Shown here: in pieces, positions 1 to 5,995 of the stretch | Layout of the letters: each line of letters opens with the position of its first letter | Position numbering within the stretch: position 1 is the stretch's first letter | NCBI RefSeq assembly: GCF_002835825.1 | Contig: NZ_PIZH01000018.1 | Coordinates: forward strand, 1-12,567 | Length of the DNA stretch: 12,567 nucleotides | Reading direction: 5' to 3' | From: Methanoregula sp. | GTDB taxonomy: Archaea; Halobacteriota; Methanomicrobia; Methanomicrobiales; Methanospirillaceae | Position numbers and translations under genes: made by a program | Notes under the pieces: model-generated | What the model was told of the DNA's origin: nothing | Database searches by the model: none | The model's input: the letters and a program-made list of their open reading frames with translations, nothing else

Positions 1-330
1 GATCACACTCCTCGATGAATTCTCAAGAACGTTCTTCTTCTGCAGCTTCCGGTACCCCAGGTACAGGCCGAGCTTGATGAGGAGGAGGATCTCGAGAAGC
101 GTGAGAAGGTCCGGGAAGTTGTTGAGAGCATACAGCCAGAACTGATCGAGCGGTGTTGCCGGCACCGGAGGTTCAACCTTCACGGTATCTGCCGGCATAC
201 CCATCTCCGCGCCGGGCGGGAGTGGCTCGACAATGTAATCTCCCGGCAGGGCTCCCGCGGGATAGAGGATGAGCAGGAGGCAGCCAAGCGCGAACAGAAC
301 GGTGTGCAGGCTGCCCCGGCAGAGTATCAT
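1..330 (-). CDS. Membrane protein, N-terminal part; possible membrane-anchored winged-helix regulator (partial)
   Basis: The reading frame is open for 110 codons from an ATG at 330 to the window edge, so the C-terminus is missing. Residues about 8-28 form a hydrophobic signal peptide or signal anchor. A Pro-rich extracytoplasmic stretch follows (about 30-62), then a second hydrophobic helix (about 73-93) and a basic patch (YRKLQKKN). The last visible residues are VLENSSRSVI. In Methanomicrobiales many membrane-anchored transcription factors have this layout, with a winged-helix DNA-binding domain starting at a similar LENSSR segment. The DNA-binding domain itself lies outside the window, so that assignment is inference. 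A TATA-like element centred 27 bases upstream supports this ATG and a leaderless transcript. An in-frame GTG five codons upstream is the alternative start. It may follow the 377-826 gene in one direction of transcription. Confidence 0.7.
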   Translation of the reverse strand, partial: MILCRGSLHTVLFALGCLLLILYPAGALPGDYIVEPLPPGAEMGMPADTVKVEPPVPATPLDQFWLYALNNFPDLLTLLEILLLIKLGLYLGYRKLQKKNVLENSSRSVI

Positions 331-352
331 ATCCCGGTAATCTGCCACAAAT

Positions 353-362
353 CCATTAAATT
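353..362 (-). promoter_or_regulatory. TATA-like element for the partial gene at 1-330
   Basis: The minus strand reads AATTTAATGG, centred about 27 bases upstream of the ATG at 330. That is the archaeal TATA-to-start distance expected for a leaderless mRNA. It was placed by eye only. Confidence 0.4.
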
Positions 363-376
363 CTTGTTATTTTATC

Positions 377-826
377 TCAACTGAGCGATGTCTGGTACGA
401 ATAGGTTTCAGTCCCGCTCACCACGTGACCGTATACGGAGGATGGCCAGCTCCCGGGTGCAAGACCCCCGGCACGGGAAATTTTCAGGTTGATGCGCCCA
501 TCCGTAAAACCATCGGAAGAATCATAATACGTGCCGAGAATCCCGGACGGCGTCTCTATCGTGAGTGCCAGTGAGTTGGCGACGGATCCCCAGGAGAGGT
601 AATGCGAAAAGGACGTCTTACCCGAAGGAACATACGTTGAATAATAGTCTCTTTGTCCCTGCGTGATTGTGGACACAGACCGGAGTGCAAACCCTGCAAC
701 CCGGGTGTCCTCGTCAATGGTCGAGACAACGTACCCGTCCTTTTCTTCGATAATCTTAGCCGATACCGCTGGTGCGAGAAGTGCTGCACCAAGCACAATC
801 AGGATTGCTATCCAGTGAACCTTCAT
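377..826 (-). CDS. Small secreted beta-rich protein of unknown function
   Basis: This encodes 149 residues. A clear Sec-type signal peptide (residues 1-23: MK, a hydrophobic core, then AVSA) predicts cleavage after A23. The mature part of about 126 residues has alternating Thr/Ser/Tyr/Gly-rich segments, including ITQGQRDYYSTYVPSG, the YDSSDGFTDGRINLKIS region and VYGHVVSGTETYSY. I recognise the flavour of the small secreted beta-sandwich modules seen in methanogen exported proteins, which resemble pre-peptidase C-terminal domains, but I cannot name a family. No catalytic residues are evident. The frame stays open upstream to 1078, but the ATG at 826 is chosen because it begins the signal peptide and has a TATA-like element about 33 bases upstream. 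It is probably anchored to or released from the cell surface. Confidence 0.75.
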   Translation of the reverse strand: MKVHWIAILIVLGAALLAPAVSAKIIEEKDGYVVSTIDEDTRVAGFALRSVSTITQGQRDYYSTYVPSGKTSFSHYLSWGSVANSLALTIETPSGILGTYYDSSDGFTDGRINLKISRAGGLAPGSWPSSVYGHVVSGTETYSYQTSLS

Positions 827-855
827 GGTATCACGGGAGAGCGTACGGGAAGGGG

Positions 856-863
856 GTATATAC
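856..863 (-). promoter_or_regulatory. TATA box for the secreted-protein gene
   Basis: GTATATAC, inside the palindrome GGTATATACC, lies about 30 bases upstream of the ATG at 826. This predicts a very short leader. An AAAA run just upstream on the minus strand could serve as part of a BRE. Confidence 0.5.
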
Positions 864-1120
864 CTTTTATCACCGAGTACCTTTCGCTTTCCTGCTCCGG
901 AGCCCAAATTGAGGAGAACGTGCACGGGAGCGCAGGAAATGGAGAGAACGTGCAATCCCCCTGCCTGCAGGGATTCCCTGATGGAGAATACCCTGCCGGT
1001 TCTTTCACAGGCGGTTGCCATCAGTCGTCCCCACGCAAGAGTTGTTGCCCCCAATCCCATCCATGGTAAGATAAACACGGGGGGCAGTGAAACGTCAGTT
1101 AGTCCGCATAGCCCGTAATG

Positions 1121-1127
1121 ATTTTAA
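1121..1127 (+). promoter_or_regulatory. TATA-like element for the SnoaL-like gene
   Basis: ATTTTAA is centred about 30 bases upstream of the ATG at 1154. This favours 1154 over the in-frame ATG at 1118, which would overlap the element. Confidence 0.4.
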
Positions 1128-1153
1128 GCGAGCAGGGGAGACAACTAGATCCT

Positions 1154-1585
1154 ATGACCATTACCAAAGCACAGGAAGCGGAAATTATTGCCACCATGGA
1201 GCAGTACGCCTTGGCGTACCGGAAGAAAGACATCCAGGCATTCTCAGCGATCTTCTCCCCCGAGATCAGCGGGTTTGGCAGCGGGGCCGACGAGGTGATC
1301 CGGGATCATGCAGGCCTTCTCCGCCAGATCCGGCGTGACATGAGCCAGGCCGACGTGCATGCGGTCGAGTTCTCGGACCGGCAGATCTTCGGCGATGGCA
1401 GGGTTGCCTGGGTAACTTCTAAGAGTACGATGACCTTCTCTATCGGTGGGTCGGCAAAGCATACCCTCTTTGGACGGTCAACGATGGTGCTGAAAAACAC
1501 CGGGAGCCGGTTGGTAATTGTACAGCTCCACTTCTCGCTGCCGTTTGGCGGCCAGTCAACAGGCCAGTCATTCCCCGGCGCGTAA
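1154..1585 (+). CDS. SnoaL/NTF2-like domain protein (DUF4440/SnoaL_3 type)
   Basis: This encodes 143 residues forming a single cone-shaped NTF2-like domain, predicted cytoplasmic. Visible family features are an N-terminal helix (EAEIIATMEQYALAYRKKD) followed by an acidic 'AIFSPE' turn. A Gly-rich GFGSGADE loop comes next, then VAWVTSKSTMTFSIGG, the segment HTLFGRSTMVLKN, and the closing strand with LHFSLP. This order matches the SnoaL_3 pattern 'G-R-x-T ... W-x-I-x-H-x-H-x-S'. Members are small ligand-binding proteins or enzymes of varied role, so no substrate can be named. The start is at 1154 rather than 1118, because of the TATA-like element at 1121-1127 and an upstream GGGGAG. It converges on the membrane-protein gene at 1632 and appears monocistronic. 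Confidence 0.8.
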   Translation: MTITKAQEAEIIATMEQYALAYRKKDIQAFSAIFSPEISGFGSGADEVIRDHAGLLRQIRRDMSQADVHAVEFSDRQIFGDGRVAWVTSKSTMTFSIGGSAKHTLFGRSTMVLKNTGSRLVIVQLHFSLPFGGQSTGQSFPGA

Positions 1586-1590
1586 GGCTC

Positions 1591-1614
1591 CAAAAAGACC
1601 AGTCATCTTTTTTC
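1591..1614. terminator. Convergent terminator region
   Basis: Between the converging genes there is a T6 run on the + strand (1608-1613). On the opposite strand there is a T5 run (A5 at 1592-1596). Archaeal RNA polymerase terminates at such oligo-T tracts, so both directions are served. Confidence 0.45.
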
Positions 1615-1631
1615 CCGCGGCAAAACCGGGA

Positions 1632-2447
1632 TCATCCTCCTGGTTTTCCCTGTACGTGTTCTTCGGCACGGCGTATCCATGTGAGACCGGGCCGGCAGAG
1701 GAGGATGACAAGAACGCACGCGATCAGCGCAATAGCACCGATCTCCCATCCTGCTGATGACGGTGGCAGGAGAATGACGCGGAAGATACTGCGCCAGTCA
1801 AAGACAAAGAACGCGGCAAGGAAGAGGAGGGCATACCGGACCGGCCGGGAATCACCGGCAATGATCACATTTGCCCGGGGGAGGATACGGAAGAAAAGGA
1901 TTCCCAGGAAAAGAAGAATGAGAAGTGTCCCCGGGAAGAACAACACCCACGGGGAGAGACCAAGCCCGTGGTTGATATTCCCGATGTCGCCATTACTGGC
2001 AAACGCCCGCAGGGGCATATAGGCAATGAGCTCCATCAGGTTTACGATGATGAACCAGAAGACAAGATGGAACGCCCACTTCCTCCGGACCAGGAACGGC
2101 GAGAGAAGAAGCCAGAGGCCGGCAATGACTACAACCGCGTGGAAAACGAGCGGCATGACCGCGATGACCGCTGCATCGGCACCAAGCCCGGCATTGAACA
2201 GATCGGAATACGAGACACCCTCATCCCAGCCGTCCAGCGTCAGCGGATTGCCCCAGACGATCGCGAGCGGATCCTGCATCCTTCCCAGGAGAAAAGCCGT
2301 CGTGCTGTGGATATGCTCGTGGATGATGACGATCGCGGACTGAAAGAAAAAATACGTTGCCGCTGCAATCATGGCATAGACGATGCCGTCGCGGATCCCG
2401 GTCTGCCCGGCCATAAATACCGTCACCAGCCAAGACAAAATAATCAT
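1632..2447 (-). CDS. Polytopic membrane protein with HExxH motif; possible M50-like intramembrane metalloprotease
   Basis: This encodes 271 residues that are almost entirely hydrophobic, with about six to seven predicted helices. Residues 43-47 read HEHIH, a zinc-metalloprotease HExxH motif placed inside a hydrophobic helix (QSAIVIIHEHIHSTTAF), as in site-2 proteases. A second polar element, NLMELIAYMP at 136-145 followed by NGD at 152-154, sits within or beside a later helix. It could supply the third metal ligand, as N/D/G-containing motifs do in M50-like families. The zinc-site reading is inference because overall similarity to a named family is not evident to me. It is transcribed divergently from the receiver-PAS-kinase gene across 80 bases. 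The ATG at 2447 is the first start; GGATTAAGA on the minus strand, about 24 bases upstream, is a weak TATA candidate. A substrate cannot be guessed. Confidence 0.75.
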   Translation of the reverse strand: MIILSWLVTVFMAGQTGIRDGIVYAMIAAATYFFFQSAIVIIHEHIHSTTAFLLGRMQDPLAIVWGNPLTLDGWDEGVSYSDLFNAGLGADAAVIAVMPLVFHAVVVIAGLWLLLSPFLVRRKWAFHLVFWFIIVNLMELIAYMPLRAFASNGDIGNINHGLGLSPWVLFFPGTLLILLFLGILFFRILPRANVIIAGDSRPVRYALLFLAAFFVFDWRSIFRVILLPPSSAGWEIGAIALIACVLVILLCRPGLTWIRRAEEHVQGKPGG

Positions 2448-2527
2448 TGTGGTTTTATCCCACGGGTCTTAATCCGGCCCGCAAAAGGACAAAGTAGTAC
2501 ATCGGCATACATCTCTATCGCAATCCC

Positions 2528-4036
2528 ATGGAAAAGAAGTCCATTCTCATTGTCGAAGACGAGGCGGTGTCGGCACTTGACCTGTCGAATATCCTGAAAA
2601 ATCTCGGGTACCAGGTAGCGGATATCGTCACTACAGGTGAAAAGGCAATTGCAGCCGCAGACGCACTGCACCCGGATCTCATCCTGATGGACATCCACCT
2701 GGCAGGCAAGATGACCGGTATCGAGGCAGCGGTGAAGATCCTCCGGAACCATGCCGTACCGATCATCTATCTTACGGCTCACTCGGAGCCGGATATTGTA
2801 AGGGAGGCCACGATCACCCGGCCCTACGGGTATATCATCAAACCGTTCACGGAACGCGAGCTCCAGACCGTAATCGAGATTGCACTCTATAAGGCGGAAC
2901 TGGACCGGGAGTACCGGAAGGAACATGCCCGTCTGGAGGGCTGGGTCCGGCAGCAGACAGAGGACCTGAAGCAGGTAAATGAAGCTCTCGCTGCAAGCGA
3001 GCGGAAGTACCATGAGTTCATCTCCCTCCTTCCGGAGATCGTTTTTGAGTGTGACCTTGCCGGGAACCTGACCCTGGTGAATGAGAACAGCCTGCAATTC
3101 TTCGGATATACCAAAGAAGACCTGAAACGCGGGCTCAACCTGTTCAACCATATTGTTCCGGAGGACCGGGACCGGGTAAGGCAGGGCATCGGCAGGATTG
3201 CCGGCGGGGGCAAAACAACCGGGACAGAGTATACCGCTATGCTGCGGGACGGCACACGGTTCCCGCTCCTTGTGTACACGACACGGGTAATCGAAAATGG
3301 CCGCTGCACGGGGATCCGGGGCATCCTTGTCGACATCTCCGAACAGAAAAATGCCGGGCAGGCAATGCAGCAGGTCATAAAAAAACTGGGGATCCTCAAC
3401 AGCATCACCCGGCACGATATCCTCAATAAACTGACCTCCCTCTCCTGTTTTCTTACCCTGATCAGCGAGGGTGGGCCCGACACGATGAGGAAGGACTATG
3501 TTGTGCAGTGCACCGCGATCGTTGCAACCATCAACCGCCAGGTCGAGTTCATGCGCGATTACCAGGAGATCGGTATCCGGTTGCCGGTCTGGCAGGACCC
3601 GGCTGCCATCATCCGCTATGTGGCAGAGGTGAATTATGCTCCGGACCTCACGATACAGGTCTCGGATCCGGGCTTTGAGATCTTCACCGACCCGCTCTTC
3701 GAGAAAGTGATCGAGACCTTCATCGACAATGCCATCCGGCACGGGGAACACGTAACGACCATGACGTTCTCTGTCCGGGAAGAGGAAAGCGAACTTCACA
3801 TCACCTGCGAAGATGACGGCGCCGGCATCCCTGCCGGAGACAAGGAACATATTTTCGAGAAGGGATTTGGCAGGAACACCGGCCTTGGCCTCTTCCTTGC
3901 CCGGGAAATCCTTGATATCACCGGCATTATTATTCGTGAAACCGGAGAATACCAGAAAGGTGCCCGTTTCGAGATTATTGTGCCAAAAGAAGCCTACCGG
4001 AAGGGATCTTTGGCATCCTCCCGTTCCGGCACCTGA
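2528..4036 (+). CDS. Receiver-PAS-histidine kinase signalling protein
   Basis: This encodes 502 soluble residues with no transmembrane segment. Residues 1-120 are a CheY-like receiver: acidic pair E10/D11 region, phospho-acceptor D55 in LILMDIHL, T83 and K105 (IIKPF). A helical linker (about 122-158) leads to a PAS domain (about 160-275) with the usual DGTRFP and VDISEQK edges. The kinase part has the H-box SITRHDILN with H296, the N-box FIDNAIRHG with N401, G1 DDGAGIP (429-435) and G2 GLGLFLA (452-458), ending in the strand FEIIVP. It therefore has its receiver in front of the kinase and no DNA-binding output. Methanomicrobiales carry many such proteins, which signal by phosphotransfer to partners encoded elsewhere. 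The PAS ligand cannot be inferred. No Shine-Dalgarno is visible, so leaderless translation is likely. A 468-codon open frame on the opposite strand is a shadow. Confidence 0.93.
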   Translation: MEKKSILIVEDEAVSALDLSNILKNLGYQVADIVTTGEKAIAAADALHPDLILMDIHLAGKMTGIEAAVKILRNHAVPIIYLTAHSEPDIVREATITRPYGYIIKPFTERELQTVIEIALYKAELDREYRKEHARLEGWVRQQTEDLKQVNEALAASERKYHEFISLLPEIVFECDLAGNLTLVNENSLQFFGYTKEDLKRGLNLFNHIVPEDRDRVRQGIGRIAGGGKTTGTEYTAMLRDGTRFPLLVYTTRVIENGRCTGIRGILVDISEQKNAGQAMQQVIKKLGILNSITRHDILNKLTSLSCFLTLISEGGPDTMRKDYVVQCTAIVATINRQVEFMRDYQEIGIRLPVWQDPAAIIRYVAEVNYAPDLTIQVSDPGFEIFTDPLFEKVIETFIDNAIRHGEHVTTMTFSVREEESELHITCEDDGAGIPAGDKEHIFEKGFGRNTGLGLFLAREILDITGIIIRETGEYQKGARFEIIVPKEAYRKGSLASSRSGT

Positions 4037-4069
4037 TACAGTTACCCCTATACAACACTAAAATTACGG

Positions 4070-4084
4070 TTTTTCCTGCTTTTT
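4070..4084 (+). terminator. Oligo-T terminator after the kinase gene
   Basis: Two T5 runs (4070-4074 and 4080-4084) lie 34-48 bases past the kinase stop codon. This is typical of archaeal intrinsic termination. Confidence 0.45.
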
Positions 4085-4118
4085 CCCGCTCCGTTCATTT
4101 TCACGCCCCGTGCCTCAC

Positions 4119-4151
4119 CTATATCTCCCGCGTGGCAGACACAGAGGGGAG
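4119..4151 (+). promoter_or_regulatory. Promoter and ribosome binding site of the Endonuc_Holl-type gene
   Basis: A TATA-like CTATATC is at 4119-4125. A strong Shine-Dalgarno GAGGGGAG at 4144-4151 lies five bases before the ATG at 4157. This is one of the clearest Shine-Dalgarno-led starts in the window and decides that start. Confidence 0.5.
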
Positions 4152-4156
4152 AATTT

Positions 4157-4624
4157 ATGCTCTTGTCCGAAATCCTCATCGCAGTTGCCGCGTTCCTCTC
4201 CGGCATCGTGGTTGCGTACCTCTTCTTTCGTGCCCGGGTCGGCATATTCGAGGAGCGGGCAAGAAACGATCTCGAACGCTGGAAGCAGGAATGCACAGAG
4301 GCGATCCGGAAGGACTCCGTCAACCGTTCGCGCTCAACCCTGAAAGGAAAGATCGCGGAACAGATGGCTCCGTACCTCCCGGGATTTCCCTACTCTGCTG
4401 CGGATGCCCGTTTCATCGGGAGCCCGGTCGATTTCATTGTCTTTGACGGGTACTCAACCGCAAAAGACGGGGATTGTGGGGAGGTCAGCGTTGTGCTGGT
4501 TGAAGTGAAACAGGGGAAAGGGAAGCTGACCCGCGGGGAGTCGCTGGTCCGGAGGGCTGTCGAGGGGGGCAGGGTCAGCTGGAAGACGGTAACGATACAA
4601 AACGAGGATGTCGGATCTGACTAA
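4157..4624 (+). CDS. Membrane-anchored Holliday-junction-resolvase-related endonuclease (Endonuc_Holl family)
   Basis: This encodes 155 residues. Residues 3-24 are one hydrophobic helix, followed by a charged, probably coiled-coil stretch (about 28-58). The C-terminal half is a compact PD-(D/E)XK-like domain. It contains GKIAEQMAPYLPGFPY (E68), DARFIGSPVDFIVFDG with D92 as likely metal ligand, and the strand VVLVEVKQGKGKL with E116-x-K118 as the catalytic E-x-K. RRAVEGGRVSW closes the domain. This pattern matches the family described as 'endonuclease related to archaeal Holliday junction resolvase' (PF10107). Cellular role and substrate are not established for that family to my knowledge. The membrane anchor argues against an ordinary recombination enzyme and suggests action at the membrane, for example on incoming or nucleoid-attached DNA; that is inference. 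It is monocistronic, with the next gene converging. Confidence 0.85.
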   Translation: MLLSEILIAVAAFLSGIVVAYLFFRARVGIFEERARNDLERWKQECTEAIRKDSVNRSRSTLKGKIAEQMAPYLPGFPYSAADARFIGSPVDFIVFDGYSTAKDGDCGEVSVVLVEVKQGKGKLTRGESLVRRAVEGGRVSWKTVTIQNEDVGSD

Positions 4625-4660
4625 AAAATTGTGAGGGGAGAGGATGGATGTTCACCGGAA
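4622..4660 (-). terminator. Terminator candidate for the zinc-ribbon gene
   Basis: The minus strand carries T6 (A6 at 4623-4628) shortly past the zinc-ribbon stop at 4691. A small CCGG-AAAAA-CCGG stem-loop lies just before it, around 4651-4663. Confidence 0.3.
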
Positions 4661-4690
4661 AAACCGGAAAGTCGGACCTCTCATTCCGGC

Positions 4691-4879
4691 TTATGCCGGG
4701 GTCATGATGTTCAGGCGTGTCCGGCAATGACGGCAGGAGGCGACCCGGGACTTCTTGAAATGATCGCGGGGCGAGTTGTTGACGATGATGCTTTCGGCTG
4801 CACATGCGGGGCAGGTGAACCGGATCACATAACCGGTGCGGGTGCCCCGTATCTCGGGATACGGTTTCTGGATTGCCAT
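4691..4879 (-). CDS. Small zinc-ribbon protein
   Basis: This encodes 62 residues. It has two CxxC knuckles, TCPAC (residues about 22-26) and SCRHC (about 49-53), separated by 23 residues that include INNSPRDHFKK-like polar positions. It ends in RLNIMTPA. This is the spacing of a zinc ribbon, with strands expected on either side (GYVIRFTC and RLNI). Such tiny ribbon proteins in archaea may bind nucleic acid or act as protein adaptors, and nothing here chooses between those. A weak AATACT element on the minus strand about 26 bases upstream would give a leaderless start at 4879. Overlapping frames on both strands (4575-4895 and 4631-4996) lack any domain. The paired CxxC motifs are the main reason to believe this frame. 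Confidence 0.75.
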   Translation of the reverse strand: MAIQKPYPEIRGTRTGYVIRFTCPACAAESIIVNNSPRDHFKKSRVASCRHCRTRLNIMTPA

Positions 4880-5037
4880 AGTCTTGAGGTAACAAAGATG
4901 AGTATTCTCTCTGGTTCCCGCATTATCGGGGAATGTCCGGAACGGTTATCAGAAAAGGTCTTGCGGAGTACAGAGCGGGCAGGGGATCTCTTTTAGTCCT
5001 GCACGGATCGCGGGTGTCAAAACCGATAATGAGTGTA

Positions 5038-5049
5038 TACCTATAGGTA
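5038..5049. promoter_or_regulatory. 12-bp palindrome with TATA core
   Basis: TACCTATAGGTA is a perfect inverted repeat with a CTATAG core. It could be a TATA box, an operator, or both, but no clear gene follows at the expected distance. Confidence 0.3.
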
Positions 5050-5200
5050 CCCGGAGTAAATACAATGATGGGCCGGGATCTCAAAAACTGGTCCTGAATA
5101 CATAGTTTCAACAGATCAACCGCCATTGAGACAGGTACCACATGGTTGCCCGTATGAGGTTATGTTCCAGGGTTCCCTGCGTTTTTCCAGCGATGGATAT

Positions 5201-5230
5201 GATACCCCCGGGTATCCTGAGATCTTTTTT
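5201..5230 (+). terminator. Hairpin plus T6, terminator-like
   Basis: GATACCC (5201-5207) and GGGTATC (5210-5216) form a perfect 7-bp stem. T6 at 5225-5230 follows eight bases later. It has the look of an intrinsic terminator on the + strand, although no gene clearly ends just before it. Confidence 0.4.
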
Positions 5231-5302
5231 CCCCTGCCGGCCTGAGATACAATTCCCCGGGCGGAAGGTGCAGGCAGGACAGCACCTGCCGGGTCGTGCG
5301 CC

Positions 5303-5464
5303 ATGACCTCCCTGTGGAACTGGTTGCTGGGAAGATCGGAGATTTTGCGTTCCCGCCCCTGGGACCTGACCGAGATTGTTCCACTCTCTGAACGGCTGTG
5401 GTTCCGTCTGCTTCTCATCGCGCTTGGCATACTTCTGCTTGTCGCAGTATTCCTGATGCTCTGA
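5303..5464 (+). CDS. Possible small tail-anchored membrane protein (doubtful)
   Basis: This encodes 53 residues. The N-terminal 30 are polar and Trp-rich (W5, W7, W20), and residues about 34-53 form one hydrophobic helix (FRLLLIALGILLLVAVFLML) that runs to the C-terminus. That gives a tail-anchored topology. Codons favour G or C in the third position as in neighbouring genes. Against it, there is no Shine-Dalgarno, no TATA-like element about 27 bases upstream, and no family I recognise. It sits alone between the gene-poor region and the convergent DUF2769 gene. I consider it a candidate only. Confidence 0.35.
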   Translation: MTSLWNWLLGRSEILRSRPWDLTEIVPLSERLWFRLLLIALGILLLVAVFLML

Positions 5465-5509
5465 GGGGAGACGTAAACCCTGCAGCCATAACCCTGCAGG
5501 TTCCCCAGA

Positions 5510-5550
5510 TACCGGATCGGTTCCGGTAAAAACAGGTCTTATTAAAAAAG
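5510..5550 (-). terminator. Terminator for the first DUF2769 gene
   Basis: Reading the minus strand past the stop at 5556, there is a T6 run (A6 at 5544-5549). A T5 run follows (A5 at 5528-5532), leading into a perfect 7-bp stem-loop TACCGGA-TCGGT-TCCGGTA (5510-5528). Confidence 0.45.
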
Positions 5551-5555
5551 GGGGA

Positions 5556-5801
5556 TTATCGCCGCACGCAGAAGAACCCGCCGCGGAGGTGGTTCTTTAT
5601 GTAGATCTCGCAGGCCTGACAGAAGCATCCCATCATCTTCATGTCTGTTGCTGACGAGGGACCACGGGCACAGAAGAGCTCGGTGGGCTGGTACTTGTCC
5701 AGGCAGTGGTGCTTGGCATTCGGGCACCGCGTGCAGTAGTTCCTGCAGATCTTCCGGTTCTCTTCGGTATCCTCGATGACGGGTTTGCTGGATTCAAACA
5801 T
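5556..5801 (-). CDS. Cys-rich DUF2769-type protein, copy 1
   Basis: This encodes 81 residues with nine cysteines at 19, 23, 26, 33, 44, 59, 61, 64 and 78. Landmarks are NYCTRCPN, LDKYQP (34-39), LFCARG (42-47), GCFCQACE (58-65) and a closing FFC. This is the DUF2769 pattern known mainly from methanogens: a short Cys-rich protein probably holding zinc or an iron-sulphur cluster, function unknown. It aligns without a gap to the second copy at 9449-9694, which also has 81 residues and shares eight of these cysteines in exact register. The ATG at 5801 has a TATA-like GATATTA (minus TAATATC) about 27 bases upstream, so a leaderless mRNA is likely. It is transcribed divergently from the FMN-binding gene. 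Confidence 0.88.
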   Translation of the reverse strand: MFESSKPVIEDTEENRKICRNYCTRCPNAKHHCLDKYQPTELFCARGPSSATDMKMMGCFCQACEIYIKNHLRGGFFCVRR

Positions 5802-5824
5802 GATGGAAAAGGTGGGAATCCAAG

Positions 5825-5831
5825 GATATTA
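5825..5831 (-). promoter_or_regulatory. TATA box of DUF2769 copy 1
   Basis: The minus strand reads TAATATC within AAAGATCTAATATCC, centred about 27 bases from the ATG at 5801. A purine-rich A-tract lies just upstream. Confidence 0.5.
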
Positions 5832-5907
5832 GATCTTTTTGTTTTTTCTCCCGTCATCCATCATGCAGTACAGGGACAAGTCCTCGCCCGGTGCAATGTG
5901 TACGGGG

Positions 5908-5945
5908 CTTATTCTGCATGGAGCGATCCTGCGTCGTGCGGAAGG
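5908..5945 (+). promoter_or_regulatory. Candidate promoter and Shine-Dalgarno of the FMN-binding gene
   Basis: CTTATTC (5908-5914) is a weak TATA candidate that would place transcription start near 5937. GGAAGG (5940-5945) then lies eight bases before an ATG at 5954, which is an alternative to the start chosen at 5996. Confidence 0.3.
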
Positions 5946-5974
5946 AAACACCTATGTGCCATTGCCGTGAAGTT

Positions 5975-5986
5975 ATCCTGCAGGAT
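5975..5986. promoter_or_regulatory. 12-bp palindrome just upstream of the FMN-binding gene start
   Basis: ATCCTGCAGGAT is a perfect inverted repeat ending nine bases before the ATG at 5996. Its AGGAT also serves as the best-spaced Shine-Dalgarno for that ATG. It may be an operator, or chance. Confidence 0.25.
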
Positions 5987-5995
5987 GAAATGATC

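Larger units (their letters stand above)
827..1153. other. Intergenic region between divergent genes
   Basis: This stretch of about 330 bases separates the - strand secreted-protein gene from the + strand SnoaL-like gene. It holds the TATA box at 856-863, a TATA-like element at 1121-1127, and an 11-base direct repeat GAGAACGTGCA at 914-924 and 944-954, exactly 30 bases apart. The + strand frames crossing it show no recognisable domain, so I see no gene here. Confidence 0.6.
4880..5302. other. Gene-poor region of about 420 bases
   Basis: I see no convincing protein-coding gene here. The region contains a perfect 12-base palindrome TACCTATAGGTA (5038-5049) and a ten-codon ORF at 5065-5097 preceded by GGAG. 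There is also a hairpin at 5201-5216 followed by T6 at 5225-5230. A 54-codon frame at 5142-5306 overlaps the next small ORF by ATGA but has no protein-like character. Confidence 0.55.

Noticed and set aside
653..1118. Overlapping + strand frames of 138 and 97 codons (653-1069 and 825-1118)
   Set aside because: They have no domain character and partly overlap the secreted-protein gene on the other strand, which has a signal peptide and TATA box.
1968..2597. 209-codon + strand frame
   Set aside because: It is extremely rich in charged residues and lies antisense to the membrane protein gene, so it is a shadow of hydrophobic codons.
2444..3850. 468-codon open frame on the minus strand
   Set aside because: It lies antisense to the receiver-PAS-kinase gene, whose domains and catalytic residues are complete. 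The antisense translation shows no recognisable domain and is explained by GC-rich codon bias.
4923..5141. 72-codon minus-strand frame upstream of the zinc-ribbon gene
   Set aside because: It has no recognisable domain, no plausible promoter, and its sequence lacks the codon bias of the neighbours.
5142..5306. 54-codon + strand frame ending in an ATGA overlap with the 53-residue ORF
   Set aside because: The composition is not protein-like and there is no ribosome site; the ATGA overlap is likely chance.
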